A program made the translations under genes and the position numbers. 64,000 bases of DNA. It comes from Flavobacterium sp. MDT1-60. GTDB lineage: Bacteria; Bacteroidota; Bacteroidia; Flavobacteriales; Flavobacteriaceae. This document shows positions 9,231-18,410 of the stretch, piece after piece. The notes under the pieces are model-generated. The model was given only the letters and a program-made list of their open reading frames with translations. It ran no database searches and was not told the origin of the DNA. Location of the stretch: the NCBI RefSeq assembly GCF_014844035.1, contig NZ_CP062159.1, forward strand, positions 1,426,001 through 1,490,000, written 5' to 3'. The first letter of the stretch is position 1, and every line of letters starts with the position of its first letter.

Positions 9231-10333
9231 TGAAAATAGGCGTTTTAACAAGCTCGAGAGCTGATTATGGAATATATCTCCCCCTCCTTCATAAAATTAA
9301 AAATGATTCTTTTTTTGATATAGAGATTATTGCTTTTGGAACTCACATCTCTAGAAGTCATGGATACACTTTAAAAGATATTGAAAAGGATGATTATATT
9401 TGCATTCATAAAATTGCTTCTTTAATTTCAAATGATGATCAACAATCTATTGCATCATCTTATGGTTTGACAGTTTTAAAATTTGCAGACTTTTGGCAAA
9501 ATCATAAATATGATTTAGTATTTTGTTTAGGAGATCGTTTTGAAATGAGTGCAGCAGTACAAGCAGGAATTCCCTTTGGAGTTAGATTTGCTCATATACA
9601 TGGAGGAGAAACAACATTAGGTGCAATAGATAACATTTATCGTCATCAAATTTCCTTAGCTTCAATTCTTCATCTAACTGGGACAGATGTTTTTAGCGAA
9701 AAAGTTAGAAATTTGATAGGTTCTTCAGAAAATATTTTTACTACGGGTTCTTTAAGTTTAAATGATATTGAAAATTTTGTTCCAATAGATAGAAAAGTTT
9801 TTTTCGAAATGTTTGGGATACCAACAGAAGACTATGTTTTAGTAACTTTCCATCCCGAAACAATGTTGGTAAATGAAAACGTTCAATATGCTGAAGAGAT
9901 GGAAAGAGCCTTGAAAAAAATTTCAGAAGATGAATTTATTGTTATTACAATGCCTAATGCAGATACACAAGGATCAATTTATAGAGAAGTTATTGAAAAA
10001 TTAAAAATCCAATTACCTAATAGAATTTTGTTAATTGAGAATTTTGGAAAAGTCAATTATTTTTCAGCGATGTTTTATGCTAAAATATTATTAGGGAATA
10101 CTTCAAGCGGAATTTTGGAGGCTGCCTCATTTAGGAAATATGTTGTAAATGTTGGCGATAGACAAAAAGGCAGGGCACAAAGTAACAATGTTATAAATTG
10201 CAAATTTGATGAGAAAATGATCATTTCTTCTGTTAGAGAAGCAATAGATCTAAAAGTTTACACCGGTGAGAATATATATTTTCAATCTAACGCAGCAGAT
10301 AATATAATAAAAATCATTAAAGAATTTTCATGA
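9230..10333 (+). CDS. legG: Hydrolysing NDP-sugar 2-epimerase (LegG / NeuC family)
   Basis: This 367-residue GT-B-fold enzyme removes the nucleotide and inverts C2 to give the free 2,4-diacetamido mannose-type sugar used by LegI. Family motifs are TSSRADYGIYLPLL at the N-terminus, FCLGDRFEM, HIHGGETTLGAIDNIYRH and the C-terminal LGNTSSGILEA...VNVGDRQKGR. The NeuC-type GDRQKGR ending separates it from non-hydrolysing WecB. The presence of this enzyme rather than a PseG glycosyl hydrolase argues for legionaminic and against pseudaminic acid. Confidence 0.9.
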   Translation: MKIGVLTSSRADYGIYLPLLHKIKNDSFFDIEIIAFGTHISRSHGYTLKDIEKDDYICIHKIASLISNDDQQSIASSYGLTVLKFADFWQNHKYDLVFCLGDRFEMSAAVQAGIPFGVRFAHIHGGETTLGAIDNIYRHQISLASILHLTGTDVFSEKVRNLIGSSENIFTTGSLSLNDIENFVPIDRKVFFEMFGIPTEDYVLVTFHPETMLVNENVQYAEEMERALKKISEDEFIVITMPNADTQGSIYREVIEKLKIQLPNRILLIENFGKVNYFSAMFYAKILLGNTSSGILEAASFRKYVVNVGDRQKGRAQSNNVINCKFDEKMIISSVREAIDLKVYTGENIYFQSNAADNIIKIIKEFS

Positions 10334-11376
10334 GAATTTATAAAGACCATTTAATTCTTTCAGGTAGCAAAATAAAACAAGCCTTACTCCAATTCAATGA
10401 ATTATCGCAAGACGCTATACTTTTTGTCGTAGATAATGAGGATAAGTTAAGAGGAGCTCTTACAGATGGGGATGTTAGACGCGGCTTACTTAAAGGATTT
10501 ACTATAGACTCGATCATTGATGAGATTATTCAGGACAATCCAAGATATATAATTAAAGGAGAGAATAATCTTAAAAAGGTAATTGAATATCGGGAAGGTG
10601 ATTTTAGAATTGTTCCAGTTGTTGATGAAAATCACAAAGTTGTGAATGTTATTAATTTTAGAAAAATCAGATCTTATTTGCCAATAGATGCTGTAATTAT
10701 GGCAGGAGGTAGGGGCCAGAGATTGCAACCGTTAACAGATAGTATTCCTAAACCACTTCTGAAAGTTGGAGGTAAAGCAATTATGGAACACAATTTAGAT
10801 CGTTTGGCTTTATTTGGAATTGATGATTATTGGGTTTCGGTAAAATATTTAGGAGAACAAATAGAAAAATATTTTGGAAAGGGTGAAAAAAAGAATGTAA
10901 AAATTGAATATGTTTGGGAGAACGAACCTTTGGGTACCATTGGAGCTGTATCTCAAATAACAAATTTTGAGCATGATTATATTCTTGTTACAAATTCGGA
11001 TTTGCTAACTAATATTGATTATGAACAGTTTTTTCTTGAATTTATAAGACAAGATGCAGATTTAGCTGTTTTAACTATTCCATATCAAGTGAATATACCT
11101 TATGCTGTTTTGGAGACAAATAATGGCGCGGTAAAAAGCTTTAAAGAAAAGCCAACGTACACTTACTATTCAAATGGAGGAATCTATTTGATAAAAAAGA
11201 AAATGTTGAGTTTTATACCGAAAGATACTTTTTTTAATGCTACTGATTTAATGGAAGAATTAATCAATAAAAATTATAAAGTAATTTCTTTTCCATTTTC
11301 AGGATATTGGTTAGACGTCGGGAAACATGAAGATTTTGAGAAAGCTCATATAGACATTCATAATATAAAATTTTAA
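10330..11376 (+). CDS. ptmE: CBS-domain nucleotidyltransferase (PtmE-like glucosamine-1-phosphate guanylyltransferase)
   Basis: The protein has two N-terminal CBS motifs (about residues 1-110; AILFVVDNEDKLRGALTDGD and FRIVPVVDENHKVVNVINF) joined to a sugar nucleotidyltransferase domain with VIMAGGRGQRLQPLT at about residue 121. In C. jejuni, PtmE of the same architecture makes GDP-glucosamine for legionaminic acid, and the same order of neighbours is found here. This supports a GDP-based pathway. It overlaps legG by 4 bp and the next gene starts immediately after its stop. The CBS pair may bind a regulatory nucleotide. Confidence 0.8.
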   Translation: MRIYKDHLILSGSKIKQALLQFNELSQDAILFVVDNEDKLRGALTDGDVRRGLLKGFTIDSIIDEIIQDNPRYIIKGENNLKKVIEYREGDFRIVPVVDENHKVVNVINFRKIRSYLPIDAVIMAGGRGQRLQPLTDSIPKPLLKVGGKAIMEHNLDRLALFGIDDYWVSVKYLGEQIEKYFGKGEKKNVKIEYVWENEPLGTIGAVSQITNFEHDYILVTNSDLLTNIDYEQFFLEFIRQDADLAVLTIPYQVNIPYAVLETNNGAVKSFKEKPTYTYYSNGGIYLIKKKMLSFIPKDTFFNATDLMEELINKNYKVISFPFSGYWLDVGKHEDFEKAHIDIHNIKF

Positions 11377-12099
11377 ATGAATATATTAATAACGATTTGT
11401 GCCCGTGGTGGTTCTAAAGGGATACTAGGGAAAAATATAAAAATTATAAATGGCAAATCCCTTATCGGTTATTCTATCGATTTAACAAAAAAGATAGGGC
11501 AAAAATTTAATATTAAAGTTGCATTGTCAACTGATGATGTAAACATAAAAAAAACTGCAGAGTCATTTGGTGTTTATACAGATTACGTTAGACCAGATTA
11601 TCTGGCTACAGATGAAGCAGGAAAAATTGATACAATTAAAGATCTGCTACTTTATGAAGAATCTTTGACACAGTATAAATATGATTTTATTTTAGATTTA
11701 GATGTTACTTCACCATTAAGAACTTTCAGGGATATTGAAAAAGCATTAAATCTAATACTAGCTAATCCTGAAGCATTAAATTTATTTTCTGTAAATCCAG
11801 CAGCTCGCAGTCCGTATTTTAATATGGTTGAAAAGAATGAAGATGGTTTTTATTCATTAGTAAAAACTAATCCGGACGGAAGTGTAATGACACGTCAATC
11901 TGCACCTAAGGTATATGAATTAAATGCATCATTTTACTGGTATAGAAGATCTTTTTTTGAATCCGGATCTAAAAGCGCGATTACAGATAAATCTCTGGTT
12001 TATGAAATGGATCATATTTGTTTTGATTTGGATCATCCGATAGATTTTTTATTTATGGAGTTTTTACTGCAAAATAATAAACTGGATTTCGAACTATGA
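11377..12099 (+). CDS. legF: CMP-legionaminic acid synthetase (LegF/PtmB; NeuA family)
   Basis: A 240-residue acylneuraminate cytidylyltransferase. It has the CTP-binding ICARGGSKGILGKN at the N-terminus, LDLDVTSPLRT, and the acidic FDLDHPIDF near the C-terminus. It activates the nine-carbon acid with CTP for transfer. The second cytidylyltransferase at 56.9 kb is clearly different in sequence, so the two are not a recent duplication. The stop overlaps the start of the oxidoreductase gene by 4 bp. Confidence 0.85.
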   Translation: MNILITICARGGSKGILGKNIKIINGKSLIGYSIDLTKKIGQKFNIKVALSTDDVNIKKTAESFGVYTDYVRPDYLATDEAGKIDTIKDLLLYEESLTQYKYDFILDLDVTSPLRTFRDIEKALNLILANPEALNLFSVNPAARSPYFNMVEKNEDGFYSLVKTNPDGSVMTRQSAPKVYELNASFYWYRRSFFESGSKSAITDKSLVYEMDHICFDLDHPIDFLFMEFLLQNNKLDFEL

Positions 12100-13019
12100 A
12101 TGTTTTAATCGTTGGTTTAGGATCTATTGCTAGAAAGCATATTTCAGCAATACAAATTTTGAAAATTGATGCTACAATTTATGCCTTGCGATCAAGACCA
12201 AATTCACAAATTGAAGATGGAATTACAAATATTTATGATCTCGAAAATTTAAATATTTCTTTTGACTTTGCAATTATTTCGAATCCAACTCACTTGCATT
12301 TTGAGTTTATTGAAAAATTTGCAAAACTAGAAATTCCACTATTTATTGAAAAACCTGCTGTAAATACATTGGAGAATGTAACTACATTAATTGATTTAAT
12401 CGAAAACAGAAAAGTAATTAATTATATAGCTTGTAATTTGAGATTTCATCCATGTATCGAATTTTTGAAAAATAAATTAAATTCTGAAGATTTAAAAATT
12501 AATGAAGTAAATGTATATTGTGGGTCCTATTTACCAGACTGGCGTCCTAATGTAGACTTTAGAAAAATATATAGCGCAAATGCATCAATGGGTGGAGGTG
12601 TACATTTAGATTTATTTCATGAATTGGACTATGTTAGCTGGTTATTTGGAATGCCAAATAAAAGCAGTTCGACATTAAGAAATGTTTCAAGTTTGCATAT
12701 TGATGCCATTGATTATGCTAACTATATTTTGCAGTATAATACATTTACAGCAAATATTATATTAAATTATTATAGGAAAAAATCAAAACGATTAATTGAA
12801 GTTGTTTTTGATAATGAGATTCTAGAAGTTGATTTAATTAATAATCGAATCATAGATGGGGATAATAAAATTGTTTTTGAAACTCCTAAATTTGAAATGA
12901 AATATACGTACAGTTATCAATTAAATTATTTTATCTATTGCTTAAAAGAAAACAAAGTACCGATGAATTCTTTTAGAGAATCGGTAGAAATATTAAAAAT
13001 TGTCCTGAAAGATGAATAA
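12096..13019 (+). CDS. ptmF: Gfo/Idh/MocA oxidoreductase (PtmF-like)
   Basis: A 307-residue NAD(P)-dependent oxidoreductase with the Rossmann start VLIVGLGSIARKHISAI and the EKPA motif (FIEKPAVNTL) at about residue 90, where the lysine is catalytic in this family. In C. jejuni, ptmF lies with ptmA, ptmE and ptmB and is needed to supply the glucosamine precursor, probably by a redox transamination route. The exact substrate is not shown by sequence. It overlaps both neighbours (4 and 8 bp). Confidence 0.7.
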   Translation: MNVLIVGLGSIARKHISAIQILKIDATIYALRSRPNSQIEDGITNIYDLENLNISFDFAIISNPTHLHFEFIEKFAKLEIPLFIEKPAVNTLENVTTLIDLIENRKVINYIACNLRFHPCIEFLKNKLNSEDLKINEVNVYCGSYLPDWRPNVDFRKIYSANASMGGGVHLDLFHELDYVSWLFGMPNKSSSTLRNVSSLHIDAIDYANYILQYNTFTANIILNYYRKKSKRLIEVVFDNEILEVDLINNRIIDGDNKIVFETPKFEMKYTYSYQLNYFIYCLKENKVPMNSFRESVEILKIVLKDE

Positions 13020-13755
13020 TAGATTGAAAAATAAGATAATTATAATTACAGGAGGAAATGGTCTTTTGGGTAAAGCAATTGTTAGCAGATTGATTTCTGA
13101 AGGCGCCTTTTGTATAAATTTTGAAATTAATCATGAAACCAACATAGACTTATCAAATGTGTATTGTGATATAACTGATACTGCTTCGATCGATAGTGCA
13201 TTAGAATTAGTTTTAAAAAAATATGAAAAAATTGATGGACTGGTTAATAATGCTTATCCAAGAACAAAAGATTGGGGAAATAAGTTTGAAGATATTGCAA
13301 TTGATTCCTGGAAACAAAATGTAGATTGGCAACTAAATAGTTATTTTTATTTAACCCAAAAAGTTGCCTTACAAATGGCAGGACAGGAAACAGGAAGTAT
13401 AATTAATATGACTTCTATTTATGGGGTTGTTGGCGCGGACTTCACAGTTTACGAAGGAACCACAATGACAATGCCAGCAGCTTATTCGGCAATAAAAGGG
13501 GCACTAATTAATTTTACTAGATATGTAGCATCATATTATGGTCCGAAGCAAGTTAGAGTAAATGCTGTTTCTCCAGGAGGAATTTTTGACAATCAAAATG
13601 AAACTTTTGTGAATAACTACTGTAAAAAAGTTCCTATGCGAAGATTAGGGACACCTGATGATATTGCACCAGCAGTTGCTTTTTTACTTTCTGACGATTC
13701 AAGATATATTACCGGACAGAATTTAATTGTAGATGGTGGCTGGACAGCCATTTAA
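13012..13755 (+). CDS. ptmA: Short-chain dehydrogenase (PtmA-like)
   Basis: A 247-residue classical SDR with cofactor loop ITGGNGLLGKAIV, the LVNNAYPRT segment, catalytic Ser and YSAIKGA (YxxxK), and a C-terminal DDSRYITGQNLIVDGG. It matches the PtmA position in the Campylobacter-type legionaminic cassette, where it works with PtmF upstream of PtmE. A generic sugar or amino-sugar dehydrogenase is the fallback call. The gene is the last of the tight nine-gene cassette; a 30-bp gap follows. Confidence 0.75.
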   Translation: MNNRLKNKIIIITGGNGLLGKAIVSRLISEGAFCINFEINHETNIDLSNVYCDITDTASIDSALELVLKKYEKIDGLVNNAYPRTKDWGNKFEDIAIDSWKQNVDWQLNSYFYLTQKVALQMAGQETGSIINMTSIYGVVGADFTVYEGTTMTMPAAYSAIKGALINFTRYVASYYGPKQVRVNAVSPGGIFDNQNETFVNNYCKKVPMRRLGTPDDIAPAVAFLLSDDSRYITGQNLIVDGGWTAI

Positions 13756-13785
13756 ATAGAAATAAAAAGATAAAAAATATAAGTA

Positions 13786-14931
13786 ATGAGCGAAAAGAAA
13801 ATAACCTGGTGTAAAAATTGTTTAAATATGTCTACTAGACCAAGAATTACATTCGACGAAAGAGGATGGTGTAATGCTTGTCAGTGGATGGAAGAAAAGA
13901 AACAAATTGATTGGTCGCATAGACAAAAACAACTAGATGAATTAATTACTAAATACAAATCTACAAACGGAAATTTTGATTGTATTGTTCCTGTCAGTGG
14001 AGGTAAAGATGGGTCTTATGTGGCATATATGTTAAAACATAAATATGGAATGAATCCATTAGCGGTTACCGTGCGTCCTGCTTTATCATTACCAATTGGA
14101 GATCAAAATCTTTTTAATTTTATTCAATCTGGATATGACCATATTCATATATCTCCTAATCCAGTAGTATTAGACAGACTTAATAAATATGGGTTTATTG
14201 AAAAAGGATTTCCTTATTATGGCTGGTTAATTGCTATCATGACTGCTTGTATTAAAACAGCTGCAAACTTTAAAATACCATTGATGTTTTATGGTGAAGA
14301 TGGCGAGGTTGAATATGGAGGTTCGACTGAAAGCAAAAATAATCCTTTGTATGATATTGAATATATGAAGAAGATATATTTAGAAGGAGGACATCAAATA
14401 GTTTTTGATCGGATTAGAGCGGATGGGGACATATCTGAAGCTGACCTAGCATTTTTTAAATTTCCAACAGATGAAGAAGTTTCTCAGATAGGACTTTCTT
14501 TTACACACTGGTCTTATTTCGAAGCTTGGGATTCTTACCGAAATTATGTAGTAGCAAAAGAGAATTGTGGATTAATAGAAAAAGAAGAGGGAAGTGTAGA
14601 TACTTTTACTAATTTTTCTCAGAATGATCAGGCTCTATATACGTTACATGCTTATTTAATGTACTTGAAATTTGGGTTTGGAAGAGCAACTCAAGATGCA
14701 GGTATAGAAATAAGAAGAGGTTCTATGACAAGAGATCAGGCTTTAAACTTAGTTAAAATGTACGATAATGCCTATCCTTACGATTTAATTGATGTTTTTC
14801 TAGATTATTATAAAATGAGTAAGGAAGAATTTGATGCTGTTTTAGATAAATATGCCAATAAAGATTTGTTTGAGAAAGTCGATGGTATTTGGTCACCAAA
14901 ATTTGTTCCTGGAGAAGATTTTACTATATGA
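13786..14931 (+). CDS. N-acetyl sugar amidotransferase (PseA/PtmG/WbpG family)
   Basis: A 381-residue ATP pyrophosphatase-type enzyme. It has two CxxC pairs at the N-terminus (WCKNCL and WCNACQW, probable zinc site) and the PP-loop PVSGGKDGSYVA. Members convert an acetamido group to an acetamidino group using ammonia delivered by a HisH/HisF pair, which here follows directly. Relatives in Campylobacter act on pseudaminic acid (PseA) or legionaminic acid (PtmG); in Pseudomonas WbpG acts on a mannuronic acid derivative. Next to the legionaminic cassette, the likely product is an acetamidino-legionaminic acid, which is inference. Confidence 0.85.
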   Translation: MSEKKITWCKNCLNMSTRPRITFDERGWCNACQWMEEKKQIDWSHRQKQLDELITKYKSTNGNFDCIVPVSGGKDGSYVAYMLKHKYGMNPLAVTVRPALSLPIGDQNLFNFIQSGYDHIHISPNPVVLDRLNKYGFIEKGFPYYGWLIAIMTACIKTAANFKIPLMFYGEDGEVEYGGSTESKNNPLYDIEYMKKIYLEGGHQIVFDRIRADGDISEADLAFFKFPTDEEVSQIGLSFTHWSYFEAWDSYRNYVVAKENCGLIEKEEGSVDTFTNFSQNDQALYTLHAYLMYLKFGFGRATQDAGIEIRRGSMTRDQALNLVKMYDNAYPYDLIDVFLDYYKMSKEEFDAVLDKYANKDLFEKVDGIWSPKFVPGEDFTI

Positions 14932-15539
14932 AAATTGTAATCGCCGATTATGGCATGGGAAATATTAAATCAATCGTAAGTGCATTAAATTATTTAGGCG
15001 TTGATGATATTGTTGTTTCTGCAGATTATGAAACTCTAAAAAGTGCAGATAAAATAATTCTCCCAGGTGTTGGATCATTTAGAAAAGCAATGATTCAAAT
15101 AAAAGAGAATAATTTAGATAAATACCTTGAAGATATTGTTGTAAAAAACGGAAAACCCTTAATAGGAATCTGTTTAGGAATGCAGCTTTTAGGCACTTCA
15201 AGTACAGAGGATGGTTTTACAAATGGACTTGGTTTTGTTAATGGGCATTGTATAAAATTTGATAACACAGACTTAAAGGTGCCTCATGTGGGATTTAATC
15301 AATTAAAGACAGATTCTAAATTCAAATTATATGATGGGCTTCCTGCTGAAGCTGATTTTTATTTTACTCATAGCTACAAAATGGTAAGTGAACATCAAAT
15401 CAATCAATCTTATTGTGCTTACGGTTCTGACTTTATTGCAAGTTTTGAGTATCATAATATTGTGGGAGTACAATTTCATCCTGAACTTAGTCAAAAAAAT
15501 GGTCTTCGATTATTAAAAAATTTTATTGAAAAATTCTAA
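14928..15539 (+). CDS. hisH: HisH-like glutamine amidotransferase subunit for sugar amidation
   Basis: A 203-residue class I glutaminase beginning MKIVIADYGMGNIKSI, with the nucleophile Cys in GICLGMQLLG and the His-Glu pair in VQFHPELSQ. It would make ammonia from glutamine for the adjacent PseA-like enzyme rather than serve histidine synthesis, as no other his genes are present. ATG 14928 is chosen because it forms an ATGA overlap with the upstream stop; a longer in-frame start at 14889 is inside the amidotransferase gene and adds no conserved sequence. Confidence 0.9.
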   Translation: MKIVIADYGMGNIKSIVSALNYLGVDDIVVSADYETLKSADKIILPGVGSFRKAMIQIKENNLDKYLEDIVVKNGKPLIGICLGMQLLGTSSTEDGFTNGLGFVNGHCIKFDNTDLKVPHVGFNQLKTDSKFKLYDGLPAEADFYFTHSYKMVSEHQINQSYCAYGSDFIASFEYHNIVGVQFHPELSQKNGLRLLKNFIEKF

Positions 15540-16318
15540 TGTTAAGAAAAAGGATAATCTTTACACTAATATATAGTGACAGTTTCTTTATGCAAAGCCG
15601 TAATTTTAGATTACAAAAAGTAGGTAATTTAAATTGGCTTGAGAAAAATTATAAATTCCAGAATATTGCATTTTCATTAGATGAGTTAGTTGTATTAAAT
15701 GCAACTCGTAATAATAAATCCATAATTGATTTTGCGAAGACTATAGGGAATTTAGTAAATGATGCTTTTATCCCAATTGCTGCAGGTGGAGGTATTAGAT
15801 CTATGGGAGATGCAGAATTGCTTTTTAATAGCGGTGCAGATAAAATAGTCTTAAATACAGTACTGTATGAAAATCCAAAATTAGTAGAATTATTAATAAA
15901 AAGATATGGTTCACAAAGTATTGTTGCTTCCATTGATTATAAGAAAAATGATGAAAATTTTGACGTTTACATCAACGATGGAAGTGTAAAAATAGATCTT
16001 GGTTTAGAGCAATATCTGCACTATCTTGAAAAACTAGAAGTCGGAGAAATATATCTAAATTCTATTGAAAAAGATGGAACTGGTTTTGGATATGATTTTG
16101 ACACAATTGAAAAATTTGAATCAAAAATTAAAATACCACTTATAATTGCAGGCGGTGCAGGAAATGAATCTCATTTCATGGATGGACTAAAATATAAAAA
16201 TGTAAGTGCTGTTGCAACTGCAAATTTATTTAATTTCATTGGTGATGGTCTTCCGAAAGCAAGAAAAAAATTAATTGAATCTGGCGAAAATTTAGCAAAC
16301 TGGAATGTTGATAATTGA
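15539..16318 (+). CDS. hisF: HisF-like (HisF2) subunit for sugar amidation
   Basis: A 259-residue TIM-barrel protein with phosphate-binding loops AAGGGIRSMGDAELL and IAGGAGNESHF. It lacks the standard HisF N-terminus (KRIIPCLDV); the visible start is RKRIIFTLIYSDSFFMQSRN, as in the HisF2 paralogues found next to amidotransferases in O-antigen and flagellin-sugar loci. It probably acts as an ammonia tunnel between HisH and the PseA-like enzyme. The start overlaps the hisH stop by 1 bp. Confidence 0.85.
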   Translation: MLRKRIIFTLIYSDSFFMQSRNFRLQKVGNLNWLEKNYKFQNIAFSLDELVVLNATRNNKSIIDFAKTIGNLVNDAFIPIAAGGGIRSMGDAELLFNSGADKIVLNTVLYENPKLVELLIKRYGSQSIVASIDYKKNDENFDVYINDGSVKIDLGLEQYLHYLEKLEVGEIYLNSIEKDGTGFGYDFDTIEKFESKIKIPLIIAGGAGNESHFMDGLKYKNVSAVATANLFNFIGDGLPKARKKLIESGENLANWNVDN

Positions 16319-16859
16319 TATTATAAAAAAAGTTAAGTATAATCTTAAAGCAGACAGAATTGGTCCAGATCATCCATTTACACATTGGAGACTATATTAT
16401 AAAAAGCAAATGTTAGCTCTTTGTAGAAAAAAGTTTAAGCATTTCTCTGAAACAGCTGATTTTAGACCAGGGGCTTATGCTGTTGGATGTTCTCAAATAG
16501 AAATTGGAAATCGAGTTGTAATTCGTCCAGGAGTTATGCTTTTTGGTGAATCGAATACATTATCAACATCAATAATTATTGAAGATGATGTAATGTTAGG
16601 AAGCGGTGTCCATTTTTATATCAATAATCATAAGTTTGATAGATTAGATATTCCATTAATTGATCAGGGATATTATCCTGATGAAATGATAGTTTTGAAA
16701 AAAGGTTGTTGGATTGGGGCTAATGCAATACTACTTCCCGGTATTGTAGTTGGTTGTAATTCAGTTGTTGGTGCAGGTTCTGTAGTAACAAAATCGGTTC
16801 TAGATGGAGTTGTGGTTGCTGGAAACCCAGCTAAGATAATTAAAGAGATAGCTAAATAA
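16305..16859 (+). CDS. Acyltransferase, left-handed beta-helix family
   Basis: A 184-residue protein with hexapeptide repeats (IEIGNRVVIRPGVMLF, IIIEDDVMLGSGVHFYI) and the C-terminal coil VVGAGSVVTKSVLDG...AGNPAKII common to sugar O-acetyltransferases. It would acetylate a sugar of the repeat unit or of the nonulosonate. The start lies 14 bp inside hisF, so translation is coupled to the amidation genes, which hints that the acceptor is the amidated sugar. Confidence 0.75.
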   Translation: MLIIDIIKKVKYNLKADRIGPDHPFTHWRLYYKKQMLALCRKKFKHFSETADFRPGAYAVGCSQIEIGNRVVIRPGVMLFGESNTLSTSIIIEDDVMLGSGVHFYINNHKFDRLDIPLIDQGYYPDEMIVLKKGCWIGANAILLPGIVVGCNSVVGAGSVVTKSVLDGVVVAGNPAKIIKEIAK

Positions 16860-16865
16860 AAGTAA

Positions 16866-18410
16866 ATGCAAAAATCATATTCGAAGAATTATTTAAAAAT
16901 TTACTTTTATCAAATTTTATCTATTGTATTAGGATTTGCTTCTTTATTTGTAGTAGTGCCTTTTTTAAGCAGTGATAAAGCAACTTATGGTATTTATACT
17001 GTTTGTGTTTCAATTTCAATATTTTTATCATACGCAGATTTAGGTTTTTTGGGTGCTGGAATGAAATATGCTGCTGAAAGTTATTCTCGTGGAGAAACAG
17101 AGCAAGAATTGAAAGTAATTGGATTTACTCATTCAGTCTTATTGATTTTTTTAATTATTTTTTCTTCTGTTTTTTTATATTTAAGTTTTAATCCAGAATT
17201 ACTGATTAAAGACATAAAATCAGATATACAGATTGATATAGCAAGCAATTTACTTTTAATATTAGCTTTGTTTTCTCCAACTATAATTTTACAAAGAATT
17301 TTGCAAATGGTATTTGGGATTCGATTACAAGATTTTCGATTGCAAAAAATTAATATTATCGGAAATTTATTTAAGATTGTATCAGTGTTTTATTTTTTCG
17401 GGTTACAAAGTTATAACATAGTAGGCTATTTTTTATTTGTGCAAATTGTGAATTTGTCTTGTGCTCTAATTGGAATTTTCATAGCAAAGAAAGCTTTTAA
17501 CTATGATTTCATTAAGTTATTTATGTGTTTCAAATTTGATAAAATTATGTTTGCAAAAACAAAACACCTTGCTTTTTCAGGTTTAATTGTTACTGTTTCT
17601 TGGATTTTATATTATGAAATGGATTCTTTTGCCATTGGTAAATTGTTGGGAGCAAAAGAAGTTGCAATTTATGCTATTGGTCTAACAATCTTGAGTTTTT
17701 TTAGATCACTATTAGGTGTTTTTTTCTCTCCGTTCTCGTCAAGGTTTAATCATTTTATAGGAGTTGACAAAAGTCAGGAATTGAAAACATTTTATTTGCA
17801 TATTTTGACAATTTCATTCCCAATAGTTGTATTTCCAATTATAGCCATAGTGATTTTTTCAAGACCTCTAGTTATTTCTTGGGTTGGTTTAGAGTATAAT
17901 AAATCAATAGAAGTTGTACAATGGTTAATTGCTTGTAATGTTTTAGCATTTGTAAGTTATCCTGCGGGAATGCTAATGGTTGCACAAGAAAAGTTAAAAG
18001 AAATGTATATTTTAAGCTTTGTGATGCCTGTAGTCTATTGGGTAGGTATTTACTTTACATTAGATTTATATGGTGTTGCATCTTTTGCTATATTTAAGTT
18101 TATTGTGTTTTTTATAAGTGGAGCCGTTTACATTGGGTATTCATTGTCTTTTTTAAAAATTTCTTTATATCAATTTATCAAAAACCAAATTGTGCCTTAC
18201 CTTCCAGCTGCTTTAGTTTTAGTAGTATTTCTTTATTTAAATGAGCATAATTTTGTGAATGGTAAGAATAAAATAAATTTAGTTATTAATGCAATGATAA
18301 TTGGTTTAGGAGTTTTAATTTCCTTTGCGGTTAGTCTGTTTACGGTTAAAGCATTGAGAGATTATTTTTTTCAAACGTTGAAATTAATTTTACCTAAAAA
18401 TGAGATTTAA
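16866..18410 (+). CDS. wzx: Oligosaccharide flippase (Wzx-like)
   Basis: A 514-residue polytopic membrane protein with about 12-14 hydrophobic segments and the MATE/Wzx-style N-terminus (YFYQILSIVLGFASLFVVV followed by DKATYGIYTV). It should flip the undecaprenyl-linked repeat unit across the inner membrane. It forms the flippase half of the Wzx/Wzy route with the polymerase at 24.9 kb and Wzz-like protein at 4.2 kb. The next gene overlaps its end by 11 bp, coupling the flippase to a likely terminal-sugar transferase. Confidence 0.85.
   Translation: MQKSYSKNYLKIYFYQILSIVLGFASLFVVVPFLSSDKATYGIYTVCVSISIFLSYADLGFLGAGMKYAAESYSRGETEQELKVIGFTHSVLLIFLIIFSSVFLYLSFNPELLIKDIKSDIQIDIASNLLLILALFSPTIILQRILQMVFGIRLQDFRLQKINIIGNLFKIVSVFYFFGLQSYNIVGYFLFVQIVNLSCALIGIFIAKKAFNYDFIKLFMCFKFDKIMFAKTKHLAFSGLIVTVSWILYYEMDSFAIGKLLGAKEVAIYAIGLTILSFFRSLLGVFFSPFSSRFNHFIGVDKSQELKTFYLHILTISFPIVVFPIIAIVIFSRPLVISWVGLEYNKSIEVVQWLIACNVLAFVSYPAGMLMVAQEKLKEMYILSFVMPVVYWVGIYFTLDLYGVASFAIFKFIVFFISGAVYIGYSLSFLKISLYQFIKNQIVPYLPAALVLVVFLYLNEHNFVNGKNKINLVINAMIIGLGVLISFAVSLFTVKALRDYFFQTLKLILPKNEI

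Noticed and set aside
14928..16318. Histidine biosynthesis genes
   Set aside because: No other his genes are present; position after a PseA-like enzyme and the HisF2-type N-terminus point to sugar amidation.
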